The notes under the pieces were generated by a model. The model saw only the letters and a program-made list of their open reading frames with translations. It was not told where the DNA came from and searched no databases. A stretch of 64,000 nucleotides of DNA from Merzomyia westermanni (Eukaryota > Arthropoda > Insecta > Diptera > Tephritidae). Positions within the stretch are counted from its first letter, which is position 1; each line of letters starts with the position of its first letter. A program made the translations under genes and the position numbers. Positions 57,393-64,000 of this stretch are shown here, in pieces. The DNA lies in assembly GCA_949987695.1 (NCBI GenBank), contig OX465291.1, positions 66,560,946 through 66,624,945 on the forward strand, written 5' to 3'.

Positions 57393-58716
57393 TAAAGCAG
57401 AAATGACCAACTTGTTTTTTTAACTCAATCGAGCAGACACTTAAACAACAAAAAAAGGACGCATAAATCTTTAAAATGCCCTCACTTATCAGGCGGTTAT
57501 TATATTTGAATAACTTCAATACACTCGACCGTTTGAATCTCCGGTCAACAAAGCTCAAGTCGAAGTTGAGAGGGTCTCTGTTTCTAAACTTCATGTTTGC
57601 CTTCCATTAAAATAATGGTTTTGTGGTATGCAACAACTTGGACGCAAACAATTTTATATTTTCATAAAATGTCTGCCTTCGATATATACAAATATGCCCT
57701 CGCTGTGAATACATAGCTGTATATATGTTGCACATATATGTACACCTTTGCATATACTTGATGACTGCTGGCTATTATAAGTAGGTTGCTTTCAATTTTC
57801 AATTTCTTTAAGGAGCATTTGTTTACATTACCTTTTTATTACGTATGAGAAAATGTTGAGTTGTCAGGTTGATTGTGCAGGTGTGATTTCAATTGCTGCT
57901 GGCATCTAAACATCAATAAAAGTATTAACAAAACCAATTGCATCTAAATTTGTATGTGTATGTATGTCCATAATAACCCAGCTAGCATTTTAATGCGTAC
58001 CCGAAAACGGCGCCTTCTGCGCGTATGTGCGCCACAAATTTTATTAATCTGTTTATTAATTAATTGTCTGATATCTTAGTAGAGCAGACGCTCATATGGG
58101 AGCTTGGTGAAATTAGTACAATGAATTGGGTCATGTTCGAATTAGAACAAGTAGGCAAGTCTAAGTTGAAATGTAACCCAACACAGTACACTCAATTGGC
58201 AGCTCCAACTGTTTTTATGAAACAGAATATATAACTTAGGAAATTAGCATTGTTGAAGACATGAGTTCCTGAAATGATTCGGGACTTCTTCATATTCATA
58301 ACTTCATATTCAAATATATGTAACTAAAAAATACTATCCCATCTAAAAAATAATAATACCCTATTATCACACCCTATATTCCACACCTGGACCTACCTAC
58401 ATAACTCTAAGCCTGAATTACTCTACATTGTAGTCCCAGTAAAAAAGCGCTTTCCTTAAGAAGGTGTCACAAAACAGCTTCTGAGCAAGGTACGTGTCAA
58501 GCTAAAAAGCCTGCATGTGCAAACGAGGTATACGAGTATATGGAGTGCTTGAAACGGATTCCTTCTAGAAGCCATTCCTTCGGAAGTATAACGAATGATT
58601 AACGAATTCATCGAAAAGAGCTTCCGTAAGTGATTTTTAGTCCTTCCATTTTCAACTGGGCTGAAATACATAAGCACATACATATTTACCCAAATAGGTC
58701 GGTTTGCTCATAGGAA
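57393..58716. other. No gene recognised
   Basis: A+T-rich sequence. AACCCAGCTAGCATTTTAATGCG at 57976 resembles the tip of the element at 58717-59604, but no partner end was found. Confidence 0.4.
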
Positions 58717-59075
58717 CCCAGCTTACCAAAGTCGGAACGCTCCGAAATAATGATCCAAAAAGAGTCCGCAATTTGAGCTTTTTTGGATTGTTATTTAGTA
58801 AACATCAAAAAAGCCACTTTTTTATGAAGATTCACGGAGCCTTGGGAGAAGAAATGAATATTGTAGAGCGGATAAATTGCAAGGCTCAGTTATATAAAAG
58901 ATTTGGAGCGTTTTCTGATCCTTTTTCTTGTACGCGTAAAAAGAATTGTGAGAAAATAAACGTTGTAGAGCGAATGACCGGCAACGTTCCATTGTATGAA
59001 TGTTTTAAAGCATTTTCTGAAGTTTGTTTTTGCTTAAGTTTTAAAGGTTTTTTCCCAATGTCCATCAATAGCTGA
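58704..59075 (+). CDS. Unrecognised open frame with two internal repeats
   Basis: Open for 123 codons with no ATG near its 5' limit; internal Met codons occur (HFFMKIHGALGEEMNIVER). Two copies of a motif of roughly 38 residues follow each other: NIVERINCKAQLYKRFGAFS and NVVERMTGNVPLYECFKAFS, separated by CTRKKNCEK. Conserved positions are N-[IV]-VER and LY-x-x-F-x-AFS. The DNA copies have diverged while these residues were kept, which hints at past selection or chance. I do not know the family. It lies inside the inverted-repeat element 58717-59604. Confidence 0.3.
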   Translation: MLIGTQLTKVGTLRNNDPKRVRNLSFFGLLFSKHQKSHFFMKIHGALGEEMNIVERINCKAQLYKRFGAFSDPFSCTRKKNCEKINVVERMTGNVPLYECFKAFSEVCFCLSFKGFFPMSINS

Positions 59076-59604
59076 AAGTCAAGGGAAATGCAGTTAAAAA
59101 CCAAACGAAATAATATATTTATTGATATTTATACTTTCAGATGCACTTGTACTAATATCTTTAATTAAACTTTTTTCTTCTTCAAAGTGGAGTAAAAAGT
59201 TTGTCTAAAAAGAGTCGCAAGACTCAAACTAAGTACCAGTCAATAAAAGGCTCCAAAAAGAGTGCAAAAAGGCTCCAAAACCCATCAGAATGGAGGAAAA
59301 AATGTGCCTAAAAAGAGTCAAAAAAGGCTCCATACAACCTTCAGAAAAGCATCAATAAAGAGCTCCAAAAAGAGTCGAAAAAGAATCCGAAGTTCATTAG
59401 AAAAGAGTCAGAAAACGCTCCAAATTCATCGGATTCGGACTAATTTCGGACTCATTTTTATGACTCCTTTTGGGGTGCCCGCGTAAAACGATTTTTCGCT
59501 CCATTTTGGCTCCGAAAAGAGCTCATTTCGGAGGGTAAAGCTCCAAGAAATGTGCGTTTTATGGCTCCGAAGGGAGTCTTTTTTCGCACTTTTGGTTAGC
59601 TGGG
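58717..59604. mobile_element. Unclassified element with CCCAGCTWACCAAA ends
   Basis: Left tip CCCAGCTTACCAAAG and, inverted, right tip CCCAGCTAACCAAAAG. Next to both lie TCCGAAA / CTCCGAAA and AAAAGAGTC-type sequences. The inner half (59210-59600) is a run of variants of GGCTCCAAAAAGAGTC in both orientations. The left half contains an open frame with an internal duplication. No target duplication is evident (flanks ...ATAGGAA and ATGTAATA). Could be a non-autonomous DNA element. Confidence 0.5.
59210..59600. repeat. Degenerate GGCTCC...AAAAAGAGTC repeats
   Basis: Irregularly spaced copies of CTCCAAAAAGAGT-like units, roughly 20-40 bp apart. The orientation changes near 59440, where TCCG/TTTTGG forms predominate. 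Confidence 0.65.
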
Positions 59605-61555
59605 ATGTAATATCCAGCCTGATTGTTAGCTCCTTACACCCCCTCCTGAACAAAAATGTATAGGTGAAGTCCTTTTTCAGATTACATTTAAACAATAAAT
59701 AAAAGCGTTCTTTATTTAAAAGGAACCCCTCTCCATCTAATTTATTTACCAGAGTCGTAAATAATCAACTACCGTAATAGCAGGGAAAAATATAAAATGC
59801 GAGTTCAAACTTGGGTGATACCACGGCCACTTAAAATTTGTTTAGCATTGTGAAATTTGGTTAACCTAGATTATAATTCGTTACCACAACAACAACAACA
59901 TAATTTTTGCAAAATATACCTAATCGTACACCTCTTCTGGTTTCAGTTATTTGGAATGATTCCATAATCATACAGATAGTAAAATTTTAAAAGTGGTCCA
60001 CTAAATATGTCTATTTAAAAAAAAAACAATTATGTTGGAAAATAAAAGGTTTTTTAGTGTTTTTTCTTTTTTTTTTGCAGAAAAAATTATGTTTTATTCA
60101 GAGAGTTAGCGCTTTTTCCCAGCGCTTGATTCAAACTATTTCAATTACTAATTAGCTTCCTAAGGAAGAATTATATATGTACATCCCACCCTTGCTGAGG
60201 ACTTGAATCGGAAAAGCAAAACCATTCTTAGGTATAAAGCGTTTAGTAATTTCATTATGCAGATGAGACCTTTGGAGTGAGAGCAGAAGGTCATTTGAGT
60301 CACCAGACAACATGGGCTAAGCATCTATTTCATTCTAATCTAAAATTCATTTGAACACCCTTGCAAGAAAGTATATATTTCGCGAGCAGCGAGCTCTTTA
60401 TAATGGTCCAGAGCAGCAGACTCACATTATATTTATTACAAAGCGGTCAATGAATAAATAATTGGCAAACGTCAAGCCACAGGAATTGTTTCCAAAACCA
60501 ACAAAGGTGACGATATATACTTTGTGTAATCGAGAAGTTGTATGGAGGTATCTGCGAGCACTGACTCAAAAAACTTACAAGCGAGTTAAGAAAATCAAAT
60601 GTTGCATCAAAATGTTTACTGGGTGCTACTGCGTTGCATAAGAAGTAGTTACGTTAGGCATGTGACTGTGATAATATACGTATGCATACATTGAAAATGG
60701 CAAACGGAAGTGATGAAAGTAACATGAATACATACATAAATACAAAAACAGGTCTATGCCTATGTGATTTTGCCACCTACTAATATATACATTCTACAAC
60801 ATTTTTGACACTACACACAAACAACTTGCATACTCCTTGCCGCAATTAATGTTGCTGCCGGATTGCTTGACTAAGAGGGGGTTTTAGTTAGTAGTCGTTG
60901 CATCACTTTAGCAGTGTTATTACTTTTAGTGCTAATATTTGCATAACCATGTTTATTTGGCCACCAACACATACGCTCACTCACTCGAAGTGATACCAAT
61001 ACTAGGACCGTGTACGGTATGTAAATACGAGTTATTGTACCCATAATGCATGCAAATACATTTTTATTTGTATATACATGTGTATTCTGAAATCCACTAA
61101 CACTGTCTCTCCGCGTATTATCTTTTACAGTCGAAAATAGAATAAAGTCAACCTCATTTCTTTTACTTGTTCGTAAGTCAAAGGTGTTAGCTGCATGCCC
61201 TTTGTCTCGTTCTGAACTAGAAGTCTATTTGCCTACTTACAGCCATGTATTTGCATATGCATATACGCATACAGGAGACCTAAGGTATTTAAAGTGATTA
61301 ACAAATTTACTTTTTTTGTTCTAGATTGCAATTTGGTCTTTCTTTTGTGCGTTTTAAGCATTATTCTGAGCATCCCTCCTCCACGAATGCTCTCCAATTG
61401 AGATATCATTTATTCTTGTGGCCTTATTAGACTAGACTATTTAGGTTGGTCGTTGTAATACTACTAGAAAGATCTCAATACAGGTTTACCTTTTTCTTCA
61501 TATTTAAAAAGTATTTGGAAGCTTCGAAATAAAGTTTAAAATTTTCTTCAAAAGA
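59605..61555. other. No gene recognised
   Basis: A+T-rich. A short ACAACAACAACA run at 59886 may be the end of a decayed GTTG-type repeat. Nothing else was supported. Confidence 0.4.
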
Positions 61556-61559
61556 TTCA

Positions 61560-62900
61560 TTTCCATGCCCTTCTTCTTCTTTAAATGGTCATCTAACCGC
61601 CTGGGCGATTTTGACCGTCAAACATAGCTTGCCAGTCGTTTCTTCGTTGCACCAACTGGGTCCAATTGGAAACACCGCGGGATCGCAAATCGGTCTCCAC
61701 TTGGTCCTTTCATCGGAGTGGTGGTCTCCCTCTTCCCCTGCTTCCACCGGCGGGTGCCGATAAGAATACCTTCTGGCCTGGAGCATCTTCGCTCATTCGC
61801 ACTACGTGGCCTAGCCAGCGAAGCCGCTGTGTTTTAATTCGCTGAACTATGTCGGTGTCTGCGTAAAGCTCGTACAGCTCAACATTAAATCTTCTTCGAT
61901 ACTAGCCGTCGCCAACGCGTAGAGGTCCACAAATCTTTCGGAGAACCTTTCTCTCGAATACTCCCAGAGCCGCCTCATCAGATGTTGTTAGTGTCCACGC
62001 TTCTGCACCATATAGCAGGCCGGGTGCGATGAGTGACTTATAGAGTGTTATTTTCGTTCGCCGAGAGAGGACTTTACTTTTCAATTGCCTAACAGTCCGA
62101 AGTAGCATTTGTTTGCAAGAGTAATTCTTCGTGGGATTTCTAGGCTAACATTATTGTTGGTGTTAATGCTGGTTCCCACGTAAACAAAGTCCTTTACTAA
62201 TTCGAAATTATTGCTGCCAACAGTGGTGTGGTTGCCAAGGATCGAATGAGCTGACCCTTTGCATGATGACAGAAGGTACTTCGTTCACCACCAATCCCAT
62301 TTTTTCCGCTTCTTTTTTAATTTGGAGTAAGCAGAAGTTACGGCGCGGTTGTTAAGGGTAATGATATCAATATCGTCAGCATACGTCAGTTGCACGTTTT
62401 TATAAAATATTGTTCCAGCGAGGTTAAGTTCTGCATCTTGTATTATTTTCTCCAGCATTAAATTAAAGAAATCGCACGATAGGGGGCACCCTGCCTGAAA
62501 CCTCGTTTAGTTTCGAACGGTTCGAAGAGGTCCTTCCCAATTCTGACCGAGCTGGCGGTGTTGCTCAAGGTCATTTTGCATAGCCGTATAAGTTTTGCGG
62601 GGAAACCAAATTCAGACATAGAGGCATATAAGCAGTTCCTTTTCGTGCTATCGAAAGCGGCTTTAAAATCAACAAAGAGATGATGTGTGTCGATTCTTAT
62701 TTTATTTACGGGTTTTTTCCAAGATTTGGCGTATTGGAAAAATCTGGTCGATGGTAGATTTACCAGGTCTGAAGCCACGCTGATAAGGTTCAATCAGGCT
62801 GTTCACATCAGGCTTCAGTCTTTCGCGTAGTCGGCGTAGTTTGCAGGATCGCCCTTCTTGTGGATTGGGCAGAGAACACTTAGATTCCAATCTTCAGGCA
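61560..62900 (-). pseudogene. RTE-like LINE relic, reverse transcriptase and 3' end
   Basis: On the minus strand, from 62890 down: RGFRPGKSTIDQIFPIRQIL, HHLFVDFKAAFDS (first catalytic Asp), KRGFRQGAPYRAISL (family: RQGxPLS), QLTYADDIDIITLNNRA (catalytic YADD, near 62350-62400), VLSRRTKITLYKSLIAPGLL, YGAEAWTLTTSDEAALGVFE and KVLRKICGPLRVGDG. The C-terminal QAMFDGQNRPGG precedes the stop near 61600. This is the typical RTE order without a preceding endonuclease here. Several frameshifts separate the pieces. It is the best-preserved of the RTE copies in the window. Confidence 0.82.
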
Positions 62901-63560
62901 TGCATTCATCCGACCATATTCTGCACTACCATTTCAAATTTATATACCATTTTCACCTCTAACTTCATCAACATTTCCATCTACCTATATTTTCTATCAT
63001 TATCTCCATCTCCATCTTCGTCTTCATATTTATTTATATTTCCAAATCTGTCTCAAATTCACCTACATCTCCACCTTGAGATTTCACTTTCGATATATTT
63101 CGCCATCGAGCCCACCTTACAAATGGTCTGGGTCCGATCCAGATGTACTCTGTGAACCTAAAGATAGCTTTTAGTCTAGTATAGAAAGTAGTAGTGTTCA
63201 AGTGGCCTATAAGCCAATATTGAAATGAAAAAAGTAAGGAACACGGTGTCTTCGGCTGTTCCGAAGGCTTTATAAATTTCACGGTTTACAGGGTCTGATT
63301 TTTATTTACAATAAGTACAAACTTTGAAAATGTAACGGTCTTAGTCCGTTAATTGAAATATACATAGCACAAAACCCGTTTAGCGGAAAAATGGGTTGTC
63401 AAATCTTAATAACTTTCACTACACACATTACATATTTAAAAGGAAAATCAGCTGCTAAATTTTTTGTTCCTCGGTATTCAATTGCAAAAGTTACAGCCCA
63501 AAACCACTTTATCGGAGCAAGCGATTGTATGGGGCTATGCGTTGTATTGTTGCGATCTTA
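62901..63560. other. No gene; pyrimidine-rich tract
   Basis: 62935-63075 is C/T-rich on the plus strand (TCATCTCCATCT-like), opening a false frame. The remainder is A+T-rich without coding motifs. Confidence 0.45.
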
Positions 63561-63579
63561 TTGATTCTGACAAATGATT

Positions 63580-63830
63580 AATATAGTAGAAAATGGCGGC
63601 CCCATTCCGAATCTCAGCCATATAACTCTTAAACTGAAGGACTAGTTTGCGTTCAAACAGACAGACAGACGGACGGACAGAAGGACTTCGATATATTGAC
63701 TCAGCTCATTGCCTTGATTTTTTCGGTATGCTTATTCGCGGATTTATCTTTTCTTCTTCTTCTCGTACTTAAAAATATCGGAACAAAGTTATAATACCCT
63801 TTTATGTCCATGAAAGGTATAAAACAAATT
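63580..63830 (-). repeat. Dispersed repeat fragment related to composite B/C
   Basis: The reverse complement contains TATACCTTTCATGGACAT, a GAGAAGAAGAAGA block, and GAGCTGAGTC before CCGTCCGTCTGTCTGTCTG. This is similar in order to 13150-13270 and 26130-26270. Confidence 0.5.
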
Positions 63831-64000
63831 ACTAAATTTCAGGGGAATAAGACGGAGTGAGTTTCACAGTAACAAGCACGGCGAGTTGCAATAAAGTCAT
63901 AGGCAATAAAGCCACATGGCCCTATTTCCCAACATACTGAGGAAAGGCCATATTGATCGATATGGCTTTGTTCCACAATTAATGTGAAATAAACCCATTA
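63831..64000. other. No feature seen
   Basis: Short terminal stretch without recognisable signals. Confidence 0.4.

Noticed and set aside
1..64000. Host protein-coding genes, CRISPR arrays, rRNA genes, LTR retrotransposons
   Set aside because: No conserved host exon series, no spaced direct repeats, no rRNA sequence and no gag/pol/integrase motifs with paired LTRs were seen.

Overview
This window looks like a transposon-dense, gene-poor stretch of a higher-fly (brachyceran dipteran) genome, most likely a tephritid fruit fly. The reasons are: high A+T with spliced, AATAAA-tailed eukaryotic coding remnants; a DD41D mariner of the kind first described from Ceratitis rosa; dispersed repeats rich in GTGGGCGTGGC-type motifs; and tRNA-like SINEs with GTTGTTG-tailed repeats that I associate with tephritids. 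I found no convincing host protein-coding gene, no canonical tRNA or rRNA gene and no CRISPR. The organism call is inference; the element calls come from termini, target-site duplications and protein motifs read in the sequence.

Layout. 0.8-2.9 kb: two dispersed repeat families (Q, R). 4.4-4.9 kb: RTE-like LINE relic. 5.2-5.8 kb: a tRNA-like SINE nested in a second repeat. 6.0-7.3 kb: a nearly complete DD34D mariner broken near its C-terminus. 8.4 kb: a 370-bp deletion derivative of a DD41D-type mariner. 11.0-11.5 kb: a small inverted-repeat element. 11.9-13.7 kb: composite repeat R plus SINE. 13.9-16.1 kb: element L1, with about 300-bp inverted repeats around a spliced gene of an orphan family. 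17.7-20.6 kb: a Tc1/mariner-like MITE with a decayed piggyBac nested inside it. 21-22.2 kb: RTE relics. 24.4-26.8 kb: a second composite repeat, holding a dimeric 370-bp-type mariner derivative. 27.9-28.7 kb: hAT-like inverted-repeat element. 33.3 kb: another 370-bp derivative. 34.9-36.3 and 36.9-37.8 kb: two more inverted-repeat elements, the second with a Tc1-like transposase remnant. 39.3-40.2 kb: a deleted second copy of the DD34D mariner. 41.8-42.8 kb: repeat Q again. 43.8-46.1 kb: element L2, with about 480-bp inverted repeats around a deleted gene of a second orphan family. 46.6-52.3 kb: a LINE with ORF1 and ORF2, interrupted by a DD41D mariner. 53.4-54.1 kb: TTTTA array with a short palindromic element. 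55.0-56.1 kb: Jockey-like relic, followed by an intact DD41D mariner (56.1-57.4 kb). 58.7-59.6 kb: an unclassified element. 61.6-62.9 kb: RTE-like LINE relic.

The two candidates for something undescribed are L1 and L2. Each has hundreds of base pairs of inverted repeat at its ends and a gene from a protein family that I recall only as 'uncharacterised' in arthropod genomes. In L2 the surviving pieces suggest a DDE-like nuclease (RLFID near the break, then a DEQGERFHQ motif) with an N-terminal double CxxC. In L1 the gene is a single long exon behind a clear splice acceptor.

Nested insertions give relative ages: piggyBac is younger than the Tc1-like MITE; DD41D copies are younger than the LINE and the Jockey relic they interrupt; the SINE is younger than the GTTG repeat at 5.2 kb; and the mariner derivative is younger than composite repeat C.
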